Origin: Dicyema japonicum | Lineage: Eukaryota > Dicyemida > Rhombozoa > Dicyemidae | Assembly: GCA_011109175.1 (NCBI GenBank) | Contig: RDEW01000023.1 | Coordinates: 862,468-926,467 of the forward strand | Direction of reading: 5' to 3' | DNA: 64,000 nt | Shown: positions 20,708 to 30,059 of the stretch, piece by piece | Position numbering within the stretch: the stretch's first letter is position 1 | How the letters are laid out: every line of letters begins with the position of its first letter | Position numbers and translations under genes: made by a program | Notes under the pieces: model-generated | Told to the model about the DNA's origin: nothing | Databases searched by the model: none | The model's input: the letters and a program-made list of their open reading frames with translations, nothing else

Positions 20708-20930
20708 ATATGGCGAGATTGGAGACCACTTTCGTTTTGTACCGGTGGCAATCGTGACGTCTGATGCCGCGGGAAGTATCACAGCTTTTTTCCTAAAGGA
20801 AATCGGGGGGAAATTGACCCACCGTAAGAAAGACGTGCGGGCGGTCTGGCTGAGATAACGAATTGGGATTGCAGTTGTCCGCGAAAACGCTTACACCGTA
20901 ATGTCAGCAGCCGCTCTTCCCCATAGTTAA
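20708..20930 (+). pseudogene. LINE-R extreme C-terminus
   Basis: Reads FRFVPVAIVTSDAAGSITAF, FLKEIGGKLTHRKKDVRAVW, then one stop, then RIGIAVVRENAYTVMSAA. It matches the tail of 534-1201 and 7541-7861. A GC-rich island in AT-rich DNA. Confidence 0.6.
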
Positions 20931-21481
20931 TAAATTATTTTATTGTTAAAAATAAAAATTTATACATTTTAATGAAATAAAAATAATATGTCAAACTTTA
21001 TCGATTATTTCATTGACACGTCAGATATCTCGATTTTTATAACCATTTTGTCGAGGCGTATTAATGTTTTTATTACTAAACCTCAACTTGAGGAGGACAT
21101 ACACTTTATTTTAAAGGGAAGAAAAGTTTTGCTGATTAATAGTATAGCAATATAAATTGTTTTAATTGCTAAACACATATTCCGCAAATACTTGTCGTTG
21201 GTCTATGCTCAAAAAGTTAATGTAGCTCGGGTGAACTACAACATAGCTCTATTCATATCTTCATCGCATCAAGTTAGAAGTGATCTTTCTTCACCTTCGT
21301 AATGGAGTCAGATAGCATCGGTAACCATAAATGTTTAAATTAATAAACATCAGATACGTCAATGTCTGGGTTAGAACACCGACTCACCCAAATTGGAGTA
21401 AATTAGATAGGATCTGTCTACGTTGGAAGGGAACAGGGGAATTGTTAGATAGTTAAAGTTAAAAAAATAATATTTTGAGGA
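20931..21481. other. no recognised feature
   Basis: AT-rich; no coding, RNA or repeat signal that I can support. Confidence 0.3.
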
Positions 21482-21718
21482 TTAAATAGAGTTTTGAGAG
21501 TAGTCCTGAGCTAAAAGGAACCTTAGAAAATTGGAATCGGCTTTGCGCAATATCAGAGAATTCTCCTCGGTTAGGAATTCCAAATGATTGGAAAGGGAAC
21601 TGTTCCAGTAATCAGCACACGCATAGGAGATGCTCGATGCAAATAAGAAATTTGTGACTAGATAATTTTCGGCCTTCCATAATTTTATGAGGTTTTTAGA
21701 CGTTAGACTTTTTCCCAC
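21482..21718 (-). pseudogene. LINE C-terminal fragment
   Basis: Frame of 78 codons with SISYACADYWNSSLSNHLEF, comparable to the SYACTSW block that follows the RT core in LINE-E. It abuts the LINE-E 3' end that begins near 21719, so it is probably a separate 3' fragment of a related family. Confidence 0.4.
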
Positions 21719-22140
21719 AATTTATTTATGTATTATTAACCCAAGAACACCAATAGTTAATAAAATTACTAAATTAATTAAGTGATCTCGACAGCCTCAA
21801 TCAGATTTCTCATCCTTTCCTTGTGGCTTCTGGGATCCAAAACAGCTTCTCAGTGATTATTTGGGGAATAAAAATTGGAGAGGGGTGATGTATGTCCTTC
21901 TCATAAGACACGTCCTAACTGTGTACTGTTGGGAGTTGCAGTTCATGCTCAGGGAGCAAATCCCTTTACATTTCGTCGGATAAGGTCTTCAAGTGATAAG
22001 GGGAATAGTTTTTCTAGTTTCCCAAGATTACTAATAGTAGTGGTTGTCAAGTACTCAATGTCGCTGATTTTTTGATTGTTCGTTTAGGAAGATTAATTCC
22101 CATGACGCAATTGCATAGATGACAGATGGCTCAAATAATT
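21719..22140 (-). pseudogene. LINE-E 3' end, invaded by LINE-B
   Basis: Nucleotide relative of 3290-3720: same order of CTTGGGTTAATAATA, the GATCTCG...CTCAATCAGA block, CTTCTCATAAGACACGTC, GGTCTTCAAGTGAT and CATGACG...CATAG.TGACAGATGGCTCAA. At 22105-22150 it passes directly into the 3' end of LINE-B, while the copy at 3.7 kb continues uninterrupted. LINE-B therefore landed in this LINE-E. The same junction recurs in every unit of the tandem array. Confidence 0.65.
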
Positions 22141-23467
22141 GTGCAATTTATTTATTTAACCCCAAGACCACCAGGAAAGATAAATCAAAACTGACTAATT
22201 AGGTGATCCCATCCTCCAGCAACATCCGAACTCTCTTCTGATTATCCAACCGCACTCCGGAAGCGTCTTCTCTTCCTTCTGCAAAGGGATTCAATCGGCG
22301 TACACTTTTTTATTACCGACCGATATCCCTCTGCATGGGCCACCTTTTCCATGAGTGAGTTTCCCAGTTCCTTGCAGAAACGTAGTAAACCCTGGCCATT
22401 TTTCAACGTTGCCTCATCAGAAACGAGGTCGCCAATGAGGATGTCCGTGTGGTGCATAATTCTCCGCCTGAGGGATTTCAAACGGTCCATTGTCGAAGGG
22501 GAAATCACAAACTTCGAAGCGGAATTGGCATATTCAATGGTCGGTACAATTACTTGTTGATAGACTCTGCTGATGCAAGCAGCCGGAAAAAATGGGCTCT
22601 TCTTTATCATCGCATTCAGAATGTTCCATTTTCGAAGACCCTTGGCAAGCAGCTTTTCCACGTGACTCGAGAACGTCAACAGAGAGTCGAATGATACACC
22701 AAGGATCTTCTGGGTCCTGCGTAAAAGGGATGGGAGTGTTTCCGATGGATATCTCAAGCCCACCTTTGAACCTGTCCGTAGTGAATAATGTGAACTGAGA
22801 CTTGGATGCTGATACACATAACATATTTGCAGATAGCCAGTCACTGATTCGGTTTAGGTGTGTCTGAAAAGTTGCTACAGCCATGGAAGGAGATTTATTT
22901 CTTGCAGCGATAATTAGGTCGTCCGCATAGGATAAAAACATAGTGTCCTGGTCATTAATAGTAGGTAGGTCATGTAGAAATAAATTGAAAAGGAGAGTAG
23001 ATAAAGGGGAGCCTTGCAGGACCCCACTGGGGAGTAGTCTTGATTTTGATGTGGTTTTGTCAATACGGACCCTTCCGCGTCGTGCAGTTAAGAAGTTTTC
23101 CAGCCATAGCTTGATGTTTGGGTGTAAGTTCGAGTTAAAAATCTTTTGAGTTAGAAGTTTCCTCGGAACATATCAAAGGCCTTCTGTATGTCGATAAATA
23201 CTAAGACCGTCCGTAAGTGTGTTCTCATGTTGAAGCCGTAAGTAATAAACTGGAAGATAGAACCCAAATGAGTCGTTGTAGAACGGTCTGCCCTGAAACC
23301 ATGTTGAAACTCTGGTAGATGTAGAACAGGAGAGATGCGCATTAACACAAGCTTTTCCGGTACTTTTGATAAAACACAAGTTATTGAGATGGGGCGGTAA
23401 GAAGAGGGAACGTCTTTTTGGTTTTCTGGGCTTTAGGATTGGCGTAATGAAAGAGTTTTTCCATATA
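22141..23467 (-). pseudogene. LINE-B, RT core to 3' end (part 1)
   Basis: On the minus strand, in several frames: KNSFITPILKP, FQHGFRADRSTTTHLGSIFQ, FITYGFNMRTHLRTVLVFID (motif A), SGVLQGSPLSTLLFNLFLHD (motif B), MFLSYADDLIIAARNKSPSM (motif C, YADD intact), LSANMLCVSASKSQFTLFTT, and a C-terminus ending NQKRVRMLLEDGIT-stop. The 3' UTR has CCTGGTGGTCTTGGGG and TTAAATAAATAAA. It belongs to the Jockey/CR1-like group together with LINE-C and LINE-E. Frameshifts and a Tigger insertion at 23468 make it inactive. It is the closest complete relative of the LINE-B pieces in the 46-64 kb array. Confidence 0.7.
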
Positions 23468-24988
23468 CAGTAAACCATCATTAGTCCGAACTTCAATAAT
23501 CCGAATTTTTTGATGAGTTAGCAACATTTTACAAAATTTCTTTACAAACAGGCTTCAATAAACCGAAAATTCATTATCCGCAATCCGAAAGACATTTATC
23601 AAATATTTCGGATTAATTTATTTTGTCTTTGTTATACATTCAGATGAATTTACACTTAAATCTAACAGTACCTAATTGTTAGAAAAAACTAATATTTGTG
23701 AAATAAAAATGTCAAATATGACTCTCAGAGAATTATCTCAAATCTGTGAATAAAAATGAACCTTTATTTGGGAATTTCTACCCTCAGAAAATTTAAAAAA
23801 CCGTAAAAGTTGGAAAACTGTGAAACTACGATTAACAAGTCAAGACAGCCAAGTGGTAAACATCAACTTAATAATTCACTTGTTGAATGGATGAAATTAA
23901 TGGTTTTATTACTGAAGATATCATCATTTCATAAGTTAAAGTATTTTGTGTAAAGCTTGGAATCAATGATTTTGAAATTAGTAAAGGCTACACAGATTTA
24001 AAAGAAGAATTAATCTTAAACTAAAAGTTCTTCACGAAGCTAGCAGCTTAACACAATATGAAATTAATTTGAATAGACAAATATGATTATTTAAAAATTG
24101 ACCATGACGTGTTGTAAAAATGGATAAAACTAGACTCTTTTTTCAATCTTACCTTTTTAAAACAATTTCATCTAAAGATAGAAATGGCATAAAGCAATCA
24201 AAAGTGAGGATTACTATAGCTCTTTGAGCTAATGAAACTGGAACAATAAAAATTAATCCTTTTTATTGGCCATTATAAAAAAACCAAGATTTTTAAAAGA
24301 TTTTGACTTTGAAAATTAATGTACTATGTAAGTAAAAGGGTTTTTGATGACAACATAACTTTTTAATGTTTTCATCAGTCATCATAGTGATGAATTAAAA
24401 TGTTACAGAAAAAAAGTTATTTTTACTGATTGATAATACTCCATGTTTAACGAAATTTTTTTAGAAAATTGAAATTTATTACTTCCAAAGAACACAACTG
24501 CACAACTTCAACCATGGATGCAGGCATAATCATGAACTTTAAGCATTATTATAGAAAAAGGCTTATTTGGATTATATACCCTTGATTTGGAAAAAGATTT
24601 TTTTGTGAATTTACGGAAAGCCATCATTATGGGATCTGACACACAAAGTAAAAGAAGGACATGAAATTGTTTTAAAAATACTGAGGCAATTAAATGTCTT
24701 GATTACTTTGCTAATGAAAGATATAATGCAAGATCCTGTTTTAAATGGGTATCGAACGAACTGAATTTGCTTATGAAAAAGAAATAACTCAAACAGAAGT
24801 GCTCGACGAGAACGAGATCGTCATTCTTTGTGAAGATTATAATGTCGACGAGGAAATTATTGATGCTAAAATGGAATGATATTATATGTGAAAACATAAT
24901 ATTAACTACAATGAAATTAATATATTTGTTTTCCTCACAATCCGAAATGCATCCAAATTTTTTTGTTCGGATTAATGAGGGTTTACTG
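23468..24988 (+). mobile_element. Tigger/pogo-type DNA transposon inserted in LINE-B
   Basis: The terminal inverted repeats are of the CAGTAAACC.TCATTA.TCC type, the form known for Tigger/pogo. The left end begins at 23468 after TA, and the right end closes at 24988 before AA, where TA was expected. A second CAATCCGAAA-type motif lies inside each end. The 1.52-kb interior carries a heavily mutated transposase on + with LLPKNTTAQLQPWMQA near 24475-24525, matching the pogo 'LP.NTT..LQPMDAG' signature. On removal, the two LINE-B halves join in frame (…HTLPN | IWKNSFITPILK). Confidence 0.8.
23720..24880 (+). pseudogene. pogo-like transposase remnant
   Basis: Starts near MSNMTLRELSQICE and shows numerous stops. 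The recognisable part is the DDE second-acid region and LPKNTTAQLQP block (24475-24525), then IIMGSDTQSK-like and FANERYNARSCFKWVSNELN near the 3' end. It cannot encode an active enzyme. Confidence 0.6.
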
Positions 24989-25150
24989 AATTAGGTAGCG
25001 TATGGTAGTTGATAAAGTCGTTGTACAGTCTTGATAGTATGGCCAAGATGTTTGAGGTGAATAGTGTAAATACTGTCGGGACCACAAGCACGAGTGGGAC
25101 CGTAGCAATTTAATAGCCTTGTCAACATCATTGGGGGTGAAGAAAGTGGA
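24989..25150 (-). pseudogene. LINE-B (part 2, upstream of the Tigger insertion)
   Basis: The minus strand reads TFFTPNDVDKAIKLLRSHSC, then SPQTSWPYYQDC-type residues in a second frame, then RLYNDFINYHTLPN. This is the segment that precedes the RT fingers in Jockey-like LINEs and continues across the Tigger element into 23467. It is cut at about 25150 by the 3' end of LINE-C. Confidence 0.6.
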
Positions 25151-25646
25151 ATATGGTTTTTAAAATTAAATTATTAACCCCGGCTTCGCCAGCAAGTGGG
25201 AAGCCGGCGACCATCAGAGAGCGTGCAGTCCGGACAGGCCGCTCCCAGAGATCCTCGACTTTTGCATCCGGTGGTCCAGGGCAGGGAAAAAGGTCCCGAA
25301 CTACTCTGCCAGCCAGAAAAGGGTGGTGTCCACATCGTAGGCGAGCCAGTCCGATTCTGATCTTCCTCGGGAGCGATTGTTCCGTTGGACTGATATCAGG
25401 GGGGAAGCGCTCCAAGACTTTGTTATATTGAAGTGTCCTAATGGCCCGTGTTGAGATGAAATCATGGATTCGGCGGGTCCAAGTTGAGTCTTCTTGAGGG
25501 GGGGTGATCTTCGACAAGGCTCTTTGTAGGTCAAAGAGGGTCCTGCGTATGTATCTGCGGTTATTGTTACTTAGCAGCGTGAACTGGGTGATTCGGGTCG
25601 AACGACTGCCGTAGGAATTGTAAATTACGCATTTCCAGGTGGTCAT
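25128..25646 (-). pseudogene. LINE-C C-terminal domain
   Basis: Reads NNRRYIRRTLFDLQRALSKI, FPPDISPTEQSLPRKIRIGL, then ARLRCGHHPFLAGRVVRDLF and CPGPPDAKVEDLW. 'LPR..R..LARLRCGHHP.L' followed by cysteine-containing sequence is the typical end of Jockey/CR1-like pol proteins. It overlaps the end of the RT frame near 25640-25700 by a frame change. The last codons of the open frame (before 25165) run into LINE-B DNA. Confidence 0.6.
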
Positions 25647-25697
25647 AGAGCGGGAGGATTTTCGACTCCCAATGTAAATGGTCGGTGGGGGTTGACT

Positions 25698-27281
25698 TTA
25701 ACAGCCAGTTATTATTCTCAGCGCCGAGTTTTGCACTTTCTGCAGTTCTTGAGAAAGGGACAAGGAGATTGAGGGGGCCCAACTTGGTGAGGCGTAGTTG
25801 AGTGTAGTCCTGATGAACTGTTTGTAGAGAAGAGTTAAGTTTTCTTTTTGCTGACCGTTTGAGTGGCCAGCTACTGCCCGTAATATGTTAAGTTTCCGCT
25901 TGGCTTTTGTCATTACTTCCTCCACTTGTCTGTTGAAACAGAGTGAAGGATCGAAGACAACTCCAAGGATCTTCGGGTATTTATTTAAGGGGAGTGGTTC
26001 GTCCAACGAGAGTGTGGGGTTTAGGTTGAATTGTCTTCGATCGGTTGTGAACAGGGTAGCTGATGACTTCGAGGTGGAAACACTCATCCAGTTTAAGTTC
26101 ATCCAGTCGGATAGCAAGTTCAGGTGGTACTGCACTTTTTCGGTGGCCAGTCGAACATCGCCACTCCTGGATGCGATTACTAGATCATCGGCATATGTCA
26201 ATAGTAACGTATTTTGGGTTGTTGGGATGTCTTTGACGTAAAGGTTGAAAAGTGAGGGTGAAAGGACTGATCCCTGGGGAACACCGTTTGGTAGGAGTCG
26301 ATATCTTGATAGATTTGAATATAGACACGTATGACCCAGTCTTCCCGAGAGGAAATTTGTGAGCCATGACTTCCATACAGAGGGAATATTTGAAGAATAG
26401 ATCTTGTTGCAGAGGACCACACGGGAGATTCTGTCGAAAGCTTTAGTTAGGTCAATAGAGGCCAAGACAGTTCGTTCCGGGGGTTTGCAGTTGTTGAAAC
26501 CGTTGGAGATGTATTGGGTTAGTGTCAGTAAGTGCGTGGTGGTCGAGTGTAAAGGACGGAAACCATGTTGTGAGTCGGAGAGGTCGAGGTAGGGGGTGAT
26601 TTCGTTAAGAATGATCCTTTCGAGGATTTTTGAGACAACAGATGTTAAGGAAATTGGCCTGAACGAAGAGGGCAAGGAGGAGGCTTTGTTGTTCTTGAGT
26701 ATTGGGATAATGTTCGACTTCTTCCATAACATCGGGATGAAACACCTGTTGATGGAGAATTCGTAGATATCTTTAAGTGCCAAGAGCCCGTTTGGACCGA
26801 GGTGCTTTAGGTGGAATATGCTGATCCGATCGGGTCCCGTGGCTGGTGAGTTTCTTGAGTTTGTAATGAGGTTTTGAACATGACTTACTGATACTTCGAA
26901 TCGTGCCTTTGTTACCCTTGGGGGTTTAGTAATATGAGGTCGATTTTCTTTATTCATTGGAATATGACTCATTTTGCAATAGTGAGTCATCAAGTCATTT
27001 GCCTGGCAGTGGAAATCTTTCGTTTGGTTGTCCTTTCCAAGTCTACCTCCATGGGTTGTGCTCGATTCGGTTTGATTTGATTGTATTTCTCTGATAAATC
27101 TCCAGAAACTTTGGGGTTTTGATTTTGGATTCAATCGAGAGACGAAAGTGGACCACTTCTCCTTTTTGAGCTCCGTAATGAGGTGGGTTATCTTCTTGTT
27201 TAGGGAAGAAATTTCATCTTGGAGTTGCTGGTTGGTTGTTCGGGAACGTTTTAGGCGTCTTCTCTCACAGATGAGATCCAA
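25698..27281 (-). CDS. LINE-C reverse transcriptase
   Basis: 527 codons without a stop, the longest frame in the window. It begins with a basic coiled-coil-like stretch (RRRLKRSRTTNQQLQDEI), then FWRFIREIQ, the fingers (LWKKSNIIPILKNNKAS, FRPISLTSVVSKILERII), SQHGFRPLHSTTTHLLTLTQ, motif A LASIDLTKAFDRIS, motif B NGVPQGSVLSPSLFNLYV and motif C TYADDLVIAS with YADD at residues 363-366. The thumb follows, with PKILGVVFDPSLCFNRQVEE and LNYASPSWAP. All catalytic aspartates are present. RT copies the element's RNA into DNA at the nicked target. The frame is open but is cut off from the endonuclease by frameshifts, so the element as found is probably not autonomous unless the indels are sequence errors. 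Confidence 0.8.
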   Translation of the reverse strand: MDLICERRRLKRSRTTNQQLQDEISSLNKKITHLITELKKEKWSTFVSRLNPKSKPQSFWRFIREIQSNQTESSTTHGGRLGKDNQTKDFHCQANDLMTHYCKMSHIPMNKENRPHITKPPRVTKARFEVSVSHVQNLITNSRNSPATGPDRISIFHLKHLGPNGLLALKDIYEFSINRCFIPMLWKKSNIIPILKNNKASSLPSSFRPISLTSVVSKILERIILNEITPYLDLSDSQHGFRPLHSTTTHLLTLTQYISNGFNNCKPPERTVLASIDLTKAFDRISRVVLCNKIYSSNIPSVWKSWLTNFLSGRLGHTCLYSNLSRYRLLPNGVPQGSVLSPSLFNLYVKDIPTTQNTLLLTYADDLVIASRSGDVRLATEKVQYHLNLLSDWMNLNWMSVSTSKSSATLFTTDRRQFNLNPTLSLDEPLPLNKYPKILGVVFDPSLCFNRQVEEVMTKAKRKLNILRAVAGHSNGQQKENLTLLYKQFIRTTLNYASPSWAPSISLSLSQELQKVQNSALRIITGC

Positions 27282-27511
27282 TATTTCTTTGTTGAAAAAT
27301 AGTTTGTAATCATGGATGAATCCTTTAGGGACGTGCTTTCTATCCGCCGAAAGGATGGCTGAGTTGAAATGTGCAATGGCTTTGTCTGGAGAGGTAAAAT
27401 TTTCACAGAGAAGTTTTCCAGCGACGTTTCGACGTCAACCGTGAAGTCGATCCATCTCGCCCTTTTGTAGTTCACATAGGTTCGCCTCGACATAGTTCGT
27501 CCGAAATGCAA
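27251..27511 (-). pseudogene. LINE-C linker between endonuclease and RT
   Basis: Contains SRRTYVNYKRARWIDFTVDV, the 'YK.A.W..F...V' linker typical after the APE endonuclease, then LHISTQPSFRRIE, which continues the element in shifted frames into the RT start. It bridges the two large frames and shows that they belong to one element. Confidence 0.5.
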
Positions 27512-27522
27512 GAAGATGTCGA

Positions 27523-28419
27523 TCAGAATAGGGTTATGATCTGAGGGTAAGTCATATCTGACATCCCAGTAGATCGATTTTGCAAGGGGAGCTGAGCATA
27601 TGGAGAGGTCGGGAGACGTGTTAGGATCCCCAGGGCGTGTTCCACATCTCGTGTGTTGGCGGGGGTTATTAATATCACTAGGTGTTCCAGTTCAGAGATC
27701 ACTTGTTTCCCTCTGTGGTCCGAATTCTGGTTTCGGAACCATAGTGGATCTTTAGCGTTTAGATCGCCGCAAATAACTATGTTTTCGTATAGTTGAAGGA
27801 ATTCTAGGTTTGGTCGGTAACTCTTCTGGCAGCAAGACGAAGGGGGAATGTAGATATTCAGAATTGTGTAAGGAGTTGACATAATATTGATGGTGATGGA
27901 TAGCAATTCCATATGTTTATCAGAAGCCGCTGTCAATGTGTGGTCAGTGGTATCCGTGAATGGGATGGAGTTGTGAATGAGGGTGACCAGGCCACCACCG
28001 TGAGATCCATTTGATCGCTCAGAACGGAGCAAAGAGTAGTTTTTGAATTTTGGTGTTTGGGAGAAGGCAGACAAACGTGACTCCTGTAGAAGGGCAATGT
28101 CAATGCGGTGTTTAACAAAGTACTCAGCCAATTCGGTATGTTTCGAGGTGATTCCATTGGTGTTAAGTTGTAAGATTCTGATGGGTCTATTCTGCGGCCC
28201 TGGGTTTAGTTCAATGTCACCGGATGTCAGGAGGGATTCTTGGGAGCGAAAGCTTCGTGCCCGCTCAATGGTCGCCATCGAGATCTCCTTGAAGAGAGAC
28301 GATAGGGAAATAGTGTGGTTCTTTTTCATGTGTGCTGTGTAGGGCACAGGCACAACCAAATGACACCTCTTGTGAGCCACAACGTCATACAAGGGGAAGT
28401 GGTTTTTGTTATAAACCAA
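27523..28419 (-). CDS. LINE-C APE-type endonuclease with N-terminal 2A-like motif
   Basis: 298 codons. Residues 67-75 are GDIELNPGP, matching the 2A consensus D-x-E-x-N-P-G-P. The endonuclease starts immediately after it (IRILQLNTNGITSKHTELAE). Active-site blocks: the N-G near residue 86, LLQESRL (catalytic E), GGGLVTLIHNSIPF, LNIYIPPSS and VICGDLNAKDPLWF (D, N). The expected C-terminal SDH becomes MSDMTYPQIIT after a frame change near 27540-27600, so the end is damaged. In other LINEs and in L1Tc of trypanosomes, 2A-like peptides cause ribosome skipping at the G/P pair. Residues 1-66 would then be released as a leader or be ORF1-derived. Confidence 0.7.
   Translation of the reverse strand: MVYNKNHFPLYDVVAHKRCHLVVPVPYTAHMKKNHTISLSSLFKEISMATIERARSFRSQESLLTSGDIELNPGPQNRPIRILQLNTNGITSKHTELAEYFVKHRIDIALLQESRLSAFSQTPKFKNYSLLRSERSNGSHGGGLVTLIHNSIPFTDTTDHTLTAASDKHMELLSITINIMSTPYTILNIYIPPSSCCQKSYRPNLEFLQLYENIVICGDLNAKDPLWFRNQNSDHRGKQVISELEHLVILITPANTRDVEHALGILTRLPTSPYAQLPLQNRSTGMSDMTYPQIITLF
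28195..28221 (-). other. 2A-like (ribosome-skipping) motif
   Basis: Encodes GDIELNPGP. Skipping would occur between G74 and P75. The preceding residues (SFRSQESLLTS) are moderately hydrophobic and polar, as is usual upstream of 2A. Activity is inferred from the consensus only. Confidence 0.65.
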
Positions 28420-28551
28420 TAATCAAATTAACAAAAATATAAAGTTCAAATTAAATTATTATTTAAAATAGTAATTTAAATTTGCTGACTTCGTGATGGG
28501 TAATAAAATCAGAACGATAAATCTGAACTCACAACTCTCCTCAAAAACGCA

Positions 28552-28940
28552 ATGAAATTGCAGTATAAAATGAAATCTTTACTAAAGCAATCCTTAGTGT
28601 CCCTGGAAAAGCAAATATACGCATTTGAAGGCAGCTATCTAGAGGAAACCTTCAAATACGGGAATATCGTCACTGGCTGGGATGACTATCTTCTAACAGG
28701 TAAGTTTTTCCCACATATCTAGCAGAATTCAATCTCCTGACCAGAAGCCGAAGAGAGTGAAGGAGAGTGATCGAATATTTTCTAATTCCTCAACTACATA
28801 CAAACAGGTTGCTATTTCGATGATTTTAGATCGTTGGAAGGGATCTCTCAAATGTGTGCACTGAAGATGAGGGGGAAACTGAAGATGTCAAAAGTGATAG
28901 AGAGGATGCCTTTGTGTATTCTTTCGACAAGCTTCGTTAA
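28552..28940 (+). CDS. MEAF6: MEAF6/Eaf6-like subunit of histone acetyltransferase complexes
   Basis: Exon 1 contains [20 protein letters not shown] and [11 protein letters not shown], a near-diagnostic match to the Eaf6/MEAF6 helix (LE..IYAFE..YLE....YGN...GW..YL). A donor GTAAG at 28700 is followed, after an intron of about 23 nt, by [20 protein letters not shown] and NSSTTYKQ. A clear 22-nt GT-AG intron (28808-28829) then gives an acidic tail ([19 protein letters not shown]) and a stop at 28940. MEAF6 is a small nuclear subunit shared by NuA4/TIP60 and MOZ/MORF/HBO1 complexes. The start at 28552 is the first ATG in frame after a stop. The frame could run on from an upstream exon. The first intron's acceptor leaves a one-base phase mismatch that I could not resolve. 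Confidence 0.75.
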
Positions 28941-29035
28941 CTTCCCCCTCCCCTTCTCTGGATAAATCCAGGAAGCGTCCATCAACTATTAGAAACTGAT
29001 TTTGATTTTTAATCTTTTTATTTTCACTTTGTGTA

Positions 29036-29160
29036 TGGCCATTCCGATCTTTTGTTGCAGCCATAACCCTTCTCGTTGATCCCTTTTTTTCTGGCAAGCT
29101 TTCCTCCGAGTTCGCGCAAGAATTCAGCCGTCATTGGAGCAACGGCTCCCGATGACTTTG
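29036..29160 (-). repeat. LINE-R C-terminal scrap
   Basis: Nucleotide match to 7617-7740 (CATAACCCTTCTCGTTGATCC, CTGGCAAGC, CCTCCGAGTTC, AACGGCTCCCGATGA). It covers about 120 nt just downstream of the MEAF6 stop. Confidence 0.6.
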
Positions 29161-29339
29161 TGTATAAATTAGTTTATTCACACTTTGACTGGCACCATAC
29201 ATCTTTGCTGTCTTCAATCGACTCAGGAGATATCGAATATAAGAATTTCACAAATTTTGTTGAAAGATGAAGGAGCGTGGAAAAGTCTGTTCTGAGGAAG
29301 AAATTATTATTTTTTAATTCTCGAACATTCTAGAAATAA

Positions 29340-30020
29340 TTTAGAATGATATCGCTACCTCCGATGAATGATTTGGTGAGGTGCGATTTATTATATTACG
29401 GAAGATGATCCTCCTCAAGATATCAATGATATTGTCTATGCTTCTCAGTGTGCATATTTGGCTTTAAATATGAAAGTAAGGACTGAGAGCATTTGCTAGA
29501 AAATGTGGAGAAGAAAATTTCAAAGTTATCATCTCAATTGGAACTTGTTAATGGCTATTTCATACAAGCTCTGCCTGTTTCGGAAAAGCAAAAAGTGATT
29601 GATGGTCTTGTTGTTATGGATACAGAAAGTCTAAAAAAGGTGAGTTGACAAGGATTAATGCTTTATTAAATAACTTGATCAGAATTAAGAATAACTGTAC
29701 ATTTTTTGAGGATGGACTTACATGAGACATTTTTATTAAGAAAATTGAATATTTACATGGTTTTTATGCACTGAGATTAATCGAATGCCAAGAAGTTGGT
29801 TTTATACAGGAATAACCTATTTAATCCCTAAAAAGATGAATTTGAGACTTCAAGGGATTTACATCTTATAACGTGTATGCCGATATTACATAAACTTGCT
29901 ACCAAATTTGTTAATGCCAAACTTTTAGATTTTGTGGATTCGTTTGGGTTAATATCTAAAATCAGCTGGAGACGAAAAACATTACAGGGAGTTAAAGAAC
30001 ATACCCTTATAATCAATGCT
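29340..30020 (+). pseudogene. LINE-G remnant (pre-RT and RT fingers)
   Basis: In shifting frames: PPQDINDIVYASQCAYLALN, KKGELTRINALLNNLIRIKN, then the RT start WFYTGITYLIPKK...YNVYADIT-type residues near 29790-29880 and a segment resembling 'QLGTKNITG...'. The two upstream blocks recur in the same order at 37.9-38.5 kb (SDITDTVYAGQRAYEAL, KKGELEKISACIQDYIKI), which defines the family. The type (YRPITC-like fingers) suggests an R2/R4-like LINE. Many stops. Confidence 0.45.
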
Positions 30021-30059
30021 TAAATAAGGAGTATGGAAACGCCCTTTATTCTCATGAGT

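Larger units (their letters stand above)
25160..28430 (-). mobile_element. LINE-C, nearly full-length Jockey/CR1-like LINE with a 2A-like motif
   Basis: Contains, 5' to 3' on the minus strand, a 2A-like peptide, an APE endonuclease, an RT and the LARLRCGHHP C-terminal block, in four main reading frames. The 3' end has GGGGTTAATAATTTAAT, like the other LINE families here. At its 3' side it replaces the 5' end of LINE-B, and its 5' side lies about 120 nt from the start of the MEAF6 gene. It is the best-preserved retroelement in the window. An ORF1 was not found upstream. Confidence 0.75.

Noticed and set aside
25153-25431. Open frame on + inside LINE-C.
   Set aside because: Shadow of the minus-strand LARLRCGHHP region; no independent support. 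The same applies to several + frames within LINE-C and LINE-B.
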